Shown here piece by piece: positions 8,886 to 17,370 of a stretch of DNA of 64,000 nt. The notes beneath the pieces were generated by a model, which saw only the letters and a list, made by a program, of their open reading frames with translations, searched no databases and was not told where the DNA came from. The position numbers and the translations under genes were made by a program. Numbering within the stretch: position 1 is the stretch's first letter; every line of letters starts with the position of its first letter. This DNA is from Polaromonas sp. (GTDB lineage Bacteria; Pseudomonadota; Gammaproteobacteria; Burkholderiales; Burkholderiaceae_C). Location: contig NZ_JACPOF010000017.1 of assembly GCF_016185115.1 (NCBI RefSeq), positions 310,001-374,000 of the forward strand. The letters are read 5' to 3'.

Positions 8886-9458
8886 ATGAGCAGAATTCCT
8901 TTCCCCACACCCGACACCATGTCACCCGAACAACGCGCCGTGTACGACAAGGTCGTCTCCGGCCCGCGCGGCAAGGTCGAAGGCCCGCTGCGCGCCGCGC
9001 TCTACAACGCCGAGCTGGCCGACAAATGGCAGGCGCTGGGCGCACTGCTGCGCTACGGCACGGGGCTCAGCCCGCGCCTGTCCGAAACCGCCATCCTCGC
9101 CACAGGCCTGGCCGGCCGCTCGCCTTTCGAGTGGTATGCGCACCGCCGCGAGTCCGAAAAGATCGGCATCGAAAAAGATGTGCTCGACGCCATGCTGGCC
9201 GGCACAGAGCCACCGTTCCGCTCGAACGAAGAGGCCGTGGTCTACAAATACGCGACGGAGCTGGCAACGCACCGCTCGGTCTCCGACGCCACCTACGCCC
9301 AAGCCCTGGAGCTTTTCGGCGCGCGCACCGTGGTCGAGCTGACGGCGCTGGTTGGCTACTACACCATGGTGGCCATGACCCTGAACGCGCATGAAATCCC
9401 CTTCCCCGAAGGTGTCACGCCGGCCTTTCCGCTGCCGCAACACGACGGGCTGGTGTGA
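8886..9458 (+). CDS. Carboxymuconolactone decarboxylase (CMD) family protein
   Basis: A 190-residue all-helical protein: LSPRLSETAILATGLAGRSPFEWYAHRRESEKIGI corresponds to the CMD core helix pair with the E-W-x-x-H pattern. The peroxiredoxin-type CxxC of AhpD relatives is absent, so redox activity like AhpD is unlikely. Members act as gamma-carboxymuconolactone decarboxylases or have unknown roles in aromatic and terpene degradation clusters. It starts 12 bases after the acyl-CoA dehydrogenase and its TGA shares one base with the ATG of the amidohydrolase, indicating one operon. Confidence 0.85.
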   Translation: MSRIPFPTPDTMSPEQRAVYDKVVSGPRGKVEGPLRAALYNAELADKWQALGALLRYGTGLSPRLSETAILATGLAGRSPFEWYAHRRESEKIGIEKDVLDAMLAGTEPPFRSNEEAVVYKYATELATHRSVSDATYAQALELFGARTVVELTALVGYYTMVAMTLNAHEIPFPEGVTPAFPLPQHDGLV

Positions 9459-10276
9459 TGGACACCACCGACAACGCCGGCTGGGATTGCCACGCCCACC
9501 TGTTCGGGCCTTACGAACGCTTTCCGCTCGCGGCCGACCGCAGCTACACACCGCCCGAAGCGTTGCGCGACCACTACCTGGCGCTGCTGGCGCGGCTCGG
9601 TTTGTCCAACGGCGTACTGGTGCATCCCAGCGCCTACGGTGATGACTATTCGCTGCTGTTTGACGCGCTGGCCGAACTGCCGCAACTGCGCGGCGTCATC
9701 GTCGCCCGCCCCGGCACCCTGCCCTCCCTGAAAGGGCTGCGGGACAAGGGCATTCGTGCGCTGCGCTACAGCCACCGCAGCGGCGCGGGCAACAACTTTG
9801 CAGGCAGCGCCTCTTTCGACGACCTTCTGCAGATGGCGCCCACACTGGCAGATGCCGGCCTGCACGCGGAGCTGTGGACCGACTGCAAGGTGCTGCCCGA
9901 CATCTCCGCGCAACTGAAGAAGTTGCCGGTGCCCGTGGTGATCGACCACATGGGTGGTTTTGACGTCGGTGCCGGCGTGAATGAAGCCGGCTTTCAAACC
10001 CTGCTGTCACTGGTTGAAAGCGGAGCGGCGTGGGTCAAGCTTTGCGCCTACCGCAATCTTTTCAGCGTGCAGGACCCCGAACTGGGCAGGCCTTTCCATG
10101 AGGCGCTGCTCAGGGCCAACCCCCAGCAACTGGTCTGGGGCAGCGACTGGCCCCACCTGCGCGTGACCCCCGAGCCCGATACTGCGCAACTGCTGGACAC
10201 CTTCAAGCGCTGGACGACCGATACCGCGCTGGCCCACCGCATCCTGCAGGACAACCCGCAGCGGCTGTACGGCTGA
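9458..10276 (+). CDS. Amidohydrolase family protein, LigI-like (2-pyrone-4,6-dicarboxylate hydrolase type)
   Basis: A 272-residue TIM-barrel hydrolase. DCHAHLFGPYERFPLA gives the HxH of strand 1, VIDHMGGFD a later histidine, and WGSDWPHLRV the strand-8 aspartate, as in LigI-type members of the COG3618 amidohydrolases. LigI opens the lactone ring of 2-pyrone-4,6-dicarboxylate; the substrate here could be another lactone. It overlaps the CMD stop codon by one base (TGATG), is the last gene of the plus-strand arm and is followed by a terminator-like hairpin. A GTG three bases earlier is an alternative start. Confidence 0.87.
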   Translation: MDTTDNAGWDCHAHLFGPYERFPLAADRSYTPPEALRDHYLALLARLGLSNGVLVHPSAYGDDYSLLFDALAELPQLRGVIVARPGTLPSLKGLRDKGIRALRYSHRSGAGNNFAGSASFDDLLQMAPTLADAGLHAELWTDCKVLPDISAQLKKLPVPVVIDHMGGFDVGAGVNEAGFQTLLSLVESGAAWVKLCAYRNLFSVQDPELGRPFHEALLRANPQQLVWGSDWPHLRVTPEPDTAQLLDTFKRWTTDTALAHRILQDNPQRLYG

Positions 10277-10280
10277 ATCC

Positions 10281-10311
10281 GGCGGGGCAAAAACTGCCCC
10301 CGCCACTTTTA
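10281..10311 (+). terminator. Terminator-like hairpin after the plus-strand catabolic operon
   Basis: GGCGGGGCA (10281-10289) pairs with TGCCCCCGCC (10295-10304) with one bulged C, followed by ACTTTT. It lies five bases after the amidohydrolase stop. The short T-run makes it a moderate intrinsic terminator. Confidence 0.6.
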
Positions 10312-10355
10312 CTCGCCTCGCCGGGGAAAGAACCGAGTGGGCAGAGAGATGAATT

Positions 10356-10447
10356 TGCTATCTATTCTGTAGCTGCCCACGTTTATATTCATTGGCCTGC
10401 AGCCGTTTTTACCCCTGAAAAACGACCTTTTTCAGGCGTTTTTGGCG
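10356..10447 (+). repeat. Dispersed AT-richer repeat, family 1, copy A
   Basis: TGCTATCTATTCTGTAGCTG, then CCCACGTTTATATTCATTGG, then GCAGCCGTTTTTACCCCTGAA. It aligns with 39952-40047 (plus) and 54650-54743 (minus strand). All three copies lie between convergent genes. This is the most diverged copy. No coding potential was seen; it could act as a two-way transcription barrier. Confidence 0.65.
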
Positions 10448-10482
10448 TTCTTGGCAGCCCGGGCCGGCGCCAGAACTCAAAA

Positions 10483-10502
10483 ATGTAAAGTCGACTTTAC
10501 AT
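10483..10502. promoter_or_regulatory. Perfect 20-bp palindrome in a convergent gap
   Basis: ATGTAAAGTCGACTTTACAT is a perfect 20-base palindrome, 35 bases beyond repeat copy A and 35 bases beyond the end of the EthD gene. It looks like a dimeric protein-binding site, but no promoter or gene start is adjacent, so its role is unknown. Confidence 0.5.
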
Positions 10503-10537
10503 ATATCCGATTCACCCGGGCGTCGCGCTCTCCAGGC

Positions 10538-10900
10538 CTACTTGAGCTCGATCACAAACTCTTCCTCGACCACAAAGGTCTTTTGACGGCCGATGAAGGT
10601 AGAACCGTGAGCCAGCCAGGCCAGACCTTCGGGCGAGGTGAAGGCACGGTCGGTGGCCGCCTGATCGTCGAACCAGGTTTCCGCAATGCCATCAACCTGG
10701 CCCACGTCCCAGACCACCGGCACATCCTTGCGCTGCGGCTCGCTGACGATGTGGCACAGGGTATAGCGGCGCAGGCCGGGCACGGCGTGCGAGATCGGCA
10801 GGTGGTCGTTCCAGTGCTTGAGGAATTCTTCTTTCGACATGCCCTCCTTGCGTGTGAGCAGGGAGATGCGTTTGACGAGTTTCTGCCGGGGTGCTGTCAT
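10538..10900 (-). CDS. EthD domain protein
   Basis: A 120-residue ferredoxin-like alpha/beta-barrel protein: KRISLLTRKEGMSKEEFLKHWNDHLPISHAVPGLRRYTLCHI is the EthD core, with the W-x-x-x-H element. EthD-type dimeric barrels occur as accessory or catalytic proteins in degradation of ethers, aromatics and polyketides. It is the last gene of the fifteen-gene minus-strand run and lies 36 bases after the first Bug receptor gene. Its substrate is not evident. Confidence 0.88.
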   Translation of the reverse strand: MTAPRQKLVKRISLLTRKEGMSKEEFLKHWNDHLPISHAVPGLRRYTLCHIVSEPQRKDVPVVWDVGQVDGIAETWFDDQAATDRAFTSPEGLAWLAHGSTFIGRQKTFVVEEEFVIELK

Positions 10901-10936
10901 GGTGATGTCTTTCAGTTGGATGGGGAAGTCAGGTGT

Positions 10937-11896
10937 CTATTCAGCCTTGATGCCGGCAGCGGTGACCACCGCTTTCCACATCGCATGGTCACGCCTGACG
11001 CGCGCGGCCAGCTCGTCGGGCGTGCTGGTGCGGGCGCGCATGCCCTGAGCGGCAAAACGCTCGATCATGTCTGGTGACTTCAGGATGGCATTCACTTCGC
11101 TGGTCAGGCGTGCCGTGATGGCAGGCGGCAATTTCGCCGGCGCGAACAGGCCCATGAAACCCACCACCTCGTAGCCCGGCACGGTGTCGGCAATCGGCGG
11201 CACATCGGGCAGCAGCGCATCGCGTGTCTTCGACGAGATGCCAAGGGCGCGCATCTTGCCCGCCTGCACGAAAGGCTTGATCTCGGAGATGGTGGCAAAC
11301 ATCCAGTCCACCTGACCGCCCATGAGGTCGGTCATCGCCGCGCTGCTGCCCTTGTAGGGCACGTGCGTGAACGGCAGGCCGGTGGCCTGGCCCAGCAATG
11401 CCGAGCTCAGGTGGTTGCTCGACCCGGTGCCGGCCGAACCGTAGCTCAGGCCGTTGGGCTTGCTTTTGGCCAGCGCCAGGAACTCCTTCATGTCACGCAC
11501 CGGGGACTGCGCGGACACCACCAGCACATTGGCGTATTCGGTCAGCATCGAGATCGGCGTGAAGTCGCTCAGGGGGTCGTAAGGTACTTTGGCCAGCAGG
11601 TGCGGCGTGATGGTCTGCGAAGCCGAATTGCCCAGGCCGATGGTGTAGCCGTCGGCTTTGGCCTGCTTGAGGCGGCCCACGCCTATGGACGCGCCGGCAC
11701 CGCCTATGTTTTCGATCACCACCGCCTGGCCCAGACGCTCGCGCAATTTGTCGGCCAGCGGGCGACTGATGATGTCGGTGGCCCCGCCCGGCGGGAAGGG
11801 CACGATGTACTTGATGGGCTGCGACGGCCAGTCCTGCGCCATGGCAGTCGATGCCATGGCAGTGAGCATGGCGCAAGCCAGTATTTTTGCAAGCAT
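10937..11896 (-). CDS. Bug (TctC family) periplasmic solute receptor 1
   Basis: A 319-residue secreted receptor: the signal peptide ends at STAMAQD, then WPSQPIKYIVPFPPGGATDIISR, the Bug motif that forms the carboxylate-binding loop, and later YGSAGTGSSNHLSS. Family members bind small carboxylates in the periplasm, either for tripartite tricarboxylate (TctABC) transport or for sensing. No tctA or tctB gene is in the window, so this receptor is orphan here. One of five paralogues in the same operon. Confidence 0.92.
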   Translation of the reverse strand: MLAKILACAMLTAMASTAMAQDWPSQPIKYIVPFPPGGATDIISRPLADKLRERLGQAVVIENIGGAGASIGVGRLKQAKADGYTIGLGNSASQTITPHLLAKVPYDPLSDFTPISMLTEYANVLVVSAQSPVRDMKEFLALAKSKPNGLSYGSAGTGSSNHLSSALLGQATGLPFTHVPYKGSSAAMTDLMGGQVDWMFATISEIKPFVQAGKMRALGISSKTRDALLPDVPPIADTVPGYEVVGFMGLFAPAKLPPAITARLTSEVNAILKSPDMIERFAAQGMRARTSTPDELAARVRRDHAMWKAVVTAAGIKAE

Positions 11897-11927
11897 GTTT
11901 GTCTCTCTGTGTTGTTGTTTGAAAAAC

Positions 11928-12893
11928 TCAGTACGAAAGGGGCGTGACGGGAAGGCCCTGTATCCAGGCCTTGATGTTGTTCAGCACACCGCCATAAAAG
12001 GCGGCGAGGTTTTCAGGCGTGACATACCCCAGATGCGGTGTCAGCACCACGTTGTCCAGCCGGCACAGGGCGTGCGATGCGGGAAGAGGTTCCTGCCAGA
12101 AGACGTCCAGCCCGGCACCGCCTATCCGCCTGTTCTGCAGCGCGTCCATCAAGGCTGCTTCATCCACCAGGCCGGCGCGCGAGGTGTTGACCAGAAACGC
12201 GCCCGGCTTCATGGCTGAAAGTTCGGCATGGGCCACGACGTTGGCAGTAGACGGTGACAGCACCAGGTGCAGCGACACCACGTCGGATTGCCCAAACAGT
12301 TCTGTCTTGCCGACCATGCGCACACCCGCCTGCTGCGCGCGCTCCACTGTGAGGTTGGGACTCCATGCGATGACCTCCATTCCAAAGGCCTGGCCGATGC
12401 GGGCCATGCGCTGGCCGATGTTGCCAAGACCAGCAAGGCCCAGCACCCTGCCCTCAAGTGCCAGCGCCAGCTGCGGCTGCCAGATGCCCTCGCGCAAGGC
12501 CTGGTCCGAGCCGGGCAGACGTTTGTGCAAGGCAAGAATCAGCGCCCATGCGGTTTCCGCCGTGGCCGCCAGGCCGTGGCGCGCGCCTTTGGCGCCACAA
12601 ACGACAACGCCCTGTCTGAGACACGCCGGCACATCAATGGCCGCATTGCGCAGGCCCGTGCTCGCCAGCAGCCGGAGTCTGGGCAGCCGCGCGATGACCG
12701 ACGCGGGAAACGCCGTTCGCTCACGCATGGCGACCACGACATCGACGTCCTGCAGTGCATTGACGAGTTCGTCCTCACCGGCTATCGCCTTGTTGAAAGC
12801 ATGCACGACCGTGCCTTCGGGCAGCGAGGCCCAGTCGGCCATGCCCATGGCCAGTTGCTGGTAGTCATCAAGAAGGGCAATGCGCAAGGTCAT
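11928..12893 (-). CDS. D-isomer-specific 2-hydroxyacid dehydrogenase
   Basis: A 321-residue NAD-dependent dehydrogenase. The nucleotide motif GLAGLGNIGQRMARIG sits near residue 150, and the catalytic R-E-H triad is visible as NTSRAGLVDE, DVFWQEPLP and LTPHLGYVT. The enzyme interconverts 2-keto and D-2-hydroxy acids. Its start is three bases from the stop of Bug gene 2, supporting co-transcription. Whether it feeds or drains a 2-keto acid made by the island is not decided by sequence. Confidence 0.92.
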   Translation of the reverse strand: MTLRIALLDDYQQLAMGMADWASLPEGTVVHAFNKAIAGEDELVNALQDVDVVVAMRERTAFPASVIARLPRLRLLASTGLRNAAIDVPACLRQGVVVCGAKGARHGLAATAETAWALILALHKRLPGSDQALREGIWQPQLALALEGRVLGLAGLGNIGQRMARIGQAFGMEVIAWSPNLTVERAQQAGVRMVGKTELFGQSDVVSLHLVLSPSTANVVAHAELSAMKPGAFLVNTSRAGLVDEAALMDALQNRRIGGAGLDVFWQEPLPASHALCRLDNVVLTPHLGYVTPENLAAFYGGVLNNIKAWIQGLPVTPLSY

Positions 12894-12896
12894 GCA

Positions 12897-13865
12897 TTAC
12901 TCCAGGGTGATCTGGCCTTTTTTCACCACAGCCGCCCACTTGACGGACTCCTGCTGCATCAGCTTGCGGTACTCCTCCGGTGTGCTTGAAACCGCAATCG
13001 CACCCTGGGCAGCTATCTGCGCCTTGACCGAAGGCAGGGCCAGCACGGCAACCAGCGCATCCCGCATCTTCTGCATGATGGCGGCAGGCGTCGCGGCAGG
13101 GGCGATGAAGCCATAGTTGGACTCCACATACACCTGGGGCAAGCCCAGTTCTGTTGTTGTCGGCACGTTGGGCAGTGCATCTACACGGCGCGGGCCGGAG
13201 ACAGCCAGCACCTTGATGCCGCGAGACAGAAAGGGCAACAGGGCCGACAGGTCAGCGGCCAGTACCTGCACCTCGCCGCCCAGCAGCGCGGTAACGGCTG
13301 GGGCAGCACCCTTGTAGGCGACATGGGTCATCCTGATGCCGGCTTCCTGAGAGAGCAGTTCAACACCCAGATGCGGCGTCGTCGCATTGCCTGCGGAGCC
13401 ATAGTTGAGTTTGCCCGGCTCTGTTTTTGCCAGCGCAATCAGCTCCTTGAGCGTATTGACCTTGAGCTGCGGGCTGACCGCAATGACCTGGGGCACCCGT
13501 GCCACCAGGGACACATAGTTGATGTTCTCGACTGCGTAGGGAAGCTTCTGCAGATGCGGCAGCACCGTGATGCCACCTGGCACCCCAAAGCCAAAGGTAT
13601 AGCCGTCAGGCTCGGCCTTGACGGTGGCGTCAATTCCGATGGTTCCGCTGGCGCCAGCCCGGTTGTCAATGATGATGGGCTGGCCCAGCTGCTCCCCCAG
13701 TTTGGGCGCAATGACGCGCGCAAGCTGGTCAACGGGGCCGCCGGCCGGGTAAGGCACGATGAGGCGAACCGGCTTCGCAGGCCATGCAGCCTGTGAGAAA
13801 ACAGGCGAAACGGCGAAACCGGCAAGCGTTGCGATGCCGACAGCAAGAAGATGTCTTTTGATCAT
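12897..13865 (-). CDS. Bug (TctC family) periplasmic solute receptor 2
   Basis: A 322-residue receptor from ATG 13865 (MIKRHLLAVGIA...). The signal peptide ends near VFSQAAW, and VRLIVPYPAGGPVDQLAR is the Bug binding loop. LNYGSAGNATTPHLG is the second conserved loop. The frame is open 16 codons further upstream, but this lacks signal-peptide character. It is followed after three bases by the 2-hydroxyacid dehydrogenase. Ligand unknown. Confidence 0.92.
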   Translation of the reverse strand: MIKRHLLAVGIATLAGFAVSPVFSQAAWPAKPVRLIVPYPAGGPVDQLARVIAPKLGEQLGQPIIIDNRAGASGTIGIDATVKAEPDGYTFGFGVPGGITVLPHLQKLPYAVENINYVSLVARVPQVIAVSPQLKVNTLKELIALAKTEPGKLNYGSAGNATTPHLGVELLSQEAGIRMTHVAYKGAAPAVTALLGGEVQVLAADLSALLPFLSRGIKVLAVSGPRRVDALPNVPTTTELGLPQVYVESNYGFIAPAATPAAIMQKMRDALVAVLALPSVKAQIAAQGAIAVSSTPEEYRKLMQQESVKWAAVVKKGQITLE

Positions 13866-13909
13866 GGGGGTTCCGATAAATAAAGTGGAATCAATTGCGG
13901 CGCCATGCG

Positions 13910-14368
13910 TCACTCGTCGTTGATCAGCAGAAGGAACTCGGCCACCAGTGCCGGCTTGTCGCTGCCTTCGATTTCAAACTCGCAGCGCGTGGTGATGCGT
14001 GTACCGTTGCCCGAACGCTCTGCAGCGGCCAGGGTCTGGTGCAGGCGCACGCGCGAACCGACCGGTACCGGCGCGGTGTAGCGCACCTTGTTCGAACCGT
14101 AGTTCAGGCCCTTGCCGCGCTTTTCGACGCGGAAGATCTTCCGCTGCAGCAGCGGCACCAGCGCCAGGGTAAACAGGCCGTGGGCAATCGTCTTGCCGCC
14201 CGGCATTTCGCGGGCGGCGCGTTCGGTGTCGGTGTGTATCCAGAAGTCGTCGCCGGTGTTGCGGGCAAAGTCGTCAATGTGCTTCTGCTCTATGGTGAAC
14301 CAGTCGCTGGTGCCCAGCTTCTGGCCGACATGCGCGAGAAAGTCGCCCGGCGTTTGCAGGATCAACAT
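13910..14368 (-). CDS. MaoC-like (R)-specific hydratase
   Basis: A 152-residue single hot-dog domain. DDFARNTGDDFWIHTDTERA carries the hydratase-2 Asp and His pair, and GGKTIAHGLFTLALVPLL is the following conserved helix. Such proteins hydrate trans-2-enoyl-CoA thioesters. ATG 14368 lies one base after the TGA of the upstream CoA-transferase, so the two are translationally linked; this pairing recalls CoA-transferase/hydratase modules for unsaturated dicarboxylates such as mesaconate, though the substrate here is inference. Confidence 0.88.
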   Translation of the reverse strand: MLILQTPGDFLAHVGQKLGTSDWFTIEQKHIDDFARNTGDDFWIHTDTERAAREMPGGKTIAHGLFTLALVPLLQRKIFRVEKRGKGLNYGSNKVRYTAPVPVGSRVRLHQTLAAAERSGNGTRITTRCEFEIEGSDKPALVAEFLLLINDE

Positions 14369-14369
14369 G

Positions 14370-15590
14370 TCAGACCACCCTTGCGTTTTGCAGGCCGGCA
14401 ATCGCTGCATCGTCCATGCCCAACACCTCACGCAGCACTTCCGACGTGTGCTGCCCCAGTACCGGGGGGCCACGTTTGTATTCCACCGGCGTGGCAGAAA
14501 ACTTGATGGGGTTGGCGACCTGCGGCACGCTGCCGGCCGTGGCATGCGGCAGGCGCAGCAGCATCTCGCGGTGTTTGATTTGCGGGTCGGCAAAGACTTC
14601 GGCAAAACCATTGATGGGGCCGCTCGGCACATTGGCGGCATCAAAGGCCGCATACCAGTCGTTCACCGAACGGGTCTTCAAAATGTCGGCGAGCAGGGGA
14701 ATCAGTGTTGTGCGGTTACTGGCGCGCAAGGGGTTGGTCCTGAAACGTTCGTCGGTAGCCAGTTCAGGTGCGCCCAGCACCTTGCAGAAGGCGACGAACT
14801 GCGTGTCGTTGCCAACGGCGATCATGATGTCGCCGTCAACGCATGTAAAAGACTGCCACGGGCAGGTGATGGCCGATGCATTGCCCAGCCGTTCAGGCTG
14901 CTCGCCAGTGGCCAGGTAGCTCATGGCCACATGCGAGATGGCGGCCACCTGCGCATCGAGCAACGCCAGGTCGATGTGCTGGCCTTCGCCAGAGACCACA
15001 TCGCGGTGGCGCAGTGCGGCCAGCATGGCGCTGGTGGCGTAAAAGCCGGCGGTGATGTCGCTGACCGAATAGCCCACACGCAAGGGGCCGCTGCCGGGCG
15101 TGCCTTCTTCCTGCCCCGTGAGCGCCATCAGCCCGCTCATGGACTGGAAGATGGGGTCGTATCCCGGCAGGTGGCTGTAAGGCCCGGATTGCCCGAAGCC
15201 GCTGATGGAGCAATACACCAGGCGCGGGTTGATCTCTTTGAGAGAGGCATAGTCCAGCCCGTAGCGCGCCAGGTCACTGGCCTTGAAGTTCTCGATGAGG
15301 ATGTCGCATTTGGCGGCAAGGTCGCGTATCAGCGCCTGGCCGGCCGCCTGCGACATGTCGACCGTGATGGAGCGCTTGCCGCGGTTCATGGCCACGAAGG
15401 ACGAGCGCTCGCCGCTGTCCTTGCCGGCCTCGTCTTTCACTTTAAAACCCTGGTGCCGCACGTCATCGCCCCGGCCCGGCCGCTCGACCTTGATCACATC
15501 GGCGCCGAAGTCAGCCAGCATCTGCGCTGCCCAGGGGCCGGAAAAAACGCGACTCAGATCAAGTACGCGCACGCCTGACAAGGAACTCAT
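14370..15590 (-). CDS. CaiB/BaiF (class III) CoA-transferase 1
   Basis: A 406-residue class III CoA-transferase. The N-terminus SGVRVLDLSRVFSGPWAAQMLADFGADVIKVERPG and the GFGQSGPYSHLPGYDPI segment, containing the catalytic aspartate of the family, are clear. It moves CoA between acyl-CoA and a free acid without ATP, the expected activation step for an acid captured by the Bug receptors. It is separated by 1 base from the MaoC gene. A second paralogue is at 19876-21105. Confidence 0.93.
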   Translation of the reverse strand: MSSLSGVRVLDLSRVFSGPWAAQMLADFGADVIKVERPGRGDDVRHQGFKVKDEAGKDSGERSSFVAMNRGKRSITVDMSQAAGQALIRDLAAKCDILIENFKASDLARYGLDYASLKEINPRLVYCSISGFGQSGPYSHLPGYDPIFQSMSGLMALTGQEEGTPGSGPLRVGYSVSDITAGFYATSAMLAALRHRDVVSGEGQHIDLALLDAQVAAISHVAMSYLATGEQPERLGNASAITCPWQSFTCVDGDIMIAVGNDTQFVAFCKVLGAPELATDERFRTNPLRASNRTTLIPLLADILKTRSVNDWYAAFDAANVPSGPINGFAEVFADPQIKHREMLLRLPHATAGSVPQVANPIKFSATPVEYKRGPPVLGQHTSEVLREVLGMDDAAIAGLQNARVV

Positions 15591-15625
15591 AAAAAATGTC
15601 TCCCAGGCTGTAACAGCCCGCTGTT

Positions 15626-16615
15626 TCAGTTGTTGGTCAGGCCCAGGGTCTTGATGACCGGCACCAGCTGCTTTTCGTCAGCCTTCACATAGGCGTCGAA
15701 CTCGGCGGGGCCCAGCACGGTTGCGTCCGCGCCCAGGGGCAGCAGGCCCTCCTGCACAGCCGGTGAAGCCATCACCTTCGCCATCGCCCTGTACAGCCTG
15801 TCAATGACTGCGGGCGGTGTACCCGCCGGTGCGGCGAGGCCGTTCCACGACTCCGACAGATAGCCCTTGAGCCCGGCCTCAGACATGGTCGGTACCTCGG
15901 GGAAAAGTTTGGAGCGGCCGCTGCTGCCTATGGCCAGCGCGCGCAGCTTGCCTGCCTTGACATGCTGGATTTGCGGCGTGATGTTGACGAAAGACACCTC
16001 GACCTGGCCCGACAGCACAGCGAGCACGGCAGGGGCCGCACCTGCATATGGCACATGGGTAAGCTTGACGCCGGCCATGCGGTTGAAGAGCTCGCCGCCC
16101 AGATGCGGGCCCGTGCCTGAACCGGCCGAGGCGTAATTCAGCTTGCCGGGCGTCTTTTTCGCATACGCGATGAGTTCGGCGATCGAATTCACCGGCACGG
16201 ACGGGTGGACCGAAATCAGGTTGGGTACCGTTGCGAACATGCCCACCATGGCGAAGTCCTTGTGTGCGTCGTAAGGCAATGCCGCACCTATGGCCGGTTG
16301 CACGACCAGGGGGGCTACAGTTGCCAGCAGCAGCGTATAGCCGTCAGGCGCAGCTTTCGCCACCAGGTTCGCGCCTATCACCGTGCCCGCGCCGGGTTTG
16401 TTTTCAACGATGACCCGCTGGCCAAGTTCGGTGCTCATGCCGGCCGCCAGCATGCGGACAATGGTGTCCGAGGGGCCACCCGCAGCATAGGGGTTGATGA
16501 TGCGTATGACCTTGTCCGGAAAGGTTTGCGCCACCGCCGTTTGCATCATGCCCAGTGGCAATGCACACACGGCGGCCAGCACGAGGCTGCGTCTTGAAGA
16601 TGGCCTGAAGTTCAT
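15626..16615 (-). CDS. Bug (TctC family) periplasmic solute receptor 3
   Basis: A 329-residue receptor from ATG 16615 (MNFRPSSRRSLVLAAV...). The signal peptide with twin arginines is cleaved near TAVAQT, followed by VIRIINPYAAGGPSDTIVR as the carboxylate-binding loop and LNYASAGSGTGPHLGGE. The frame remains open far upstream, but that part overlaps the flavin reductase gene and has no signal sequence. Ligand unknown. Confidence 0.92.
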   Translation of the reverse strand: MNFRPSSRRSLVLAAVCALPLGMMQTAVAQTFPDKVIRIINPYAAGGPSDTIVRMLAAGMSTELGQRVIVENKPGAGTVIGANLVAKAAPDGYTLLLATVAPLVVQPAIGAALPYDAHKDFAMVGMFATVPNLISVHPSVPVNSIAELIAYAKKTPGKLNYASAGSGTGPHLGGELFNRMAGVKLTHVPYAGAAPAVLAVLSGQVEVSFVNITPQIQHVKAGKLRALAIGSSGRSKLFPEVPTMSEAGLKGYLSESWNGLAAPAGTPPAVIDRLYRAMAKVMASPAVQEGLLPLGADATVLGPAEFDAYVKADEKQLVPVIKTLGLTNN

Positions 16616-16656
16616 GGTTTTGTCTCCTTGTTTATCGGTTTGTCTGTCAATGCCTG

Positions 16657-17340
16657 TCACGATGTATTTTTCGTGTTGACGGCTACCCCGGCTGCAGGCG
16701 CCACCCAGCCCTCGCCTCCCGGCGGCCGCTGCAGCATGGGCCGGTGAAATATCTCGCCAAGGCCTGCGTAAAAAGGCCCGCCCAGACGGGACACGGGCCG
16801 CATCTTTGCGCTGTCCACGCGCTTGCCGTCGTAGATGTCGGGCGACAGGTGAAAGGCGATGATTTCGCCGATGAACAGGGTGTTGACGCCCTTGCCCAGC
16901 GTGATGATCTGGTCTATCCGGCATTCCATCTGCACCGGCGACACGGCGATGCGCGGCGGTTTCACCAGCCGGCTCGGCAGCAGCGCGATACCGAGCGCCT
17001 CGGCCTCGCTGACGCCGGGTGCATAGTTTTCACCGCAGGCGTGCATGGCTTCCATGCTCGCCTCGGTCGCCACGTTGACCACGAACTCGCCGGTTTCGCG
17101 GATGTTGCGGGCCGTGTCTTTTTCAGTGCCCTCGCGGCTGGCGATATTGATGGCCAGCATGGGCGGTGTGGTGGCCACATAGTTGTAGGAGCTGAAGGGC
17201 GCGGCGTTCACGCAGCCCCTGCCGTCCACCGTGGTGACCCAGGCAATCGGCCGCGGCACCACACAGCCGATGACCATGCGGTAGGCCGCTGCGGTATCGA
17301 GCTCGCGTGCATCTACAAAGGTGAAATCGTTGTCGGTCAA
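16657..17340 (-). CDS. Flavin reductase (DIM6/NTAB) family protein
   Basis: A 227-residue split-barrel flavoprotein: YRMVIGCVVPRPIAWVTTVDGRG and NAAPFSSYNYVATTPPML are the FMN-binding signature of this family. Such proteins supply reduced flavin to two-component monooxygenases or act as standalone FMN proteins. No partner monooxygenase gene is in the window. It lies between Bug receptor 3 and the alpha/beta hydrolase in the same orientation. Confidence 0.9.
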   Translation of the reverse strand: MTDNDFTFVDARELDTAAAYRMVIGCVVPRPIAWVTTVDGRGCVNAAPFSSYNYVATTPPMLAINIASREGTEKDTARNIRETGEFVVNVATEASMEAMHACGENYAPGVSEAEALGIALLPSRLVKPPRIAVSPVQMECRIDQIITLGKGVNTLFIGEIIAFHLSPDIYDGKRVDSAKMRPVSRLGGPFYAGLGEIFHRPMLQRPPGGEGWVAPAAGVAVNTKNTS

Positions 17341-17370
17341 GTGGTGCTTTCTTTTCGCGAATCAGGTTTT

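Noticed and set aside
14112..15578. A 488-codon plus-strand open frame over the MaoC and CoA-transferase genes
   Set aside because: Antisense to two well-supported genes and without domain features.
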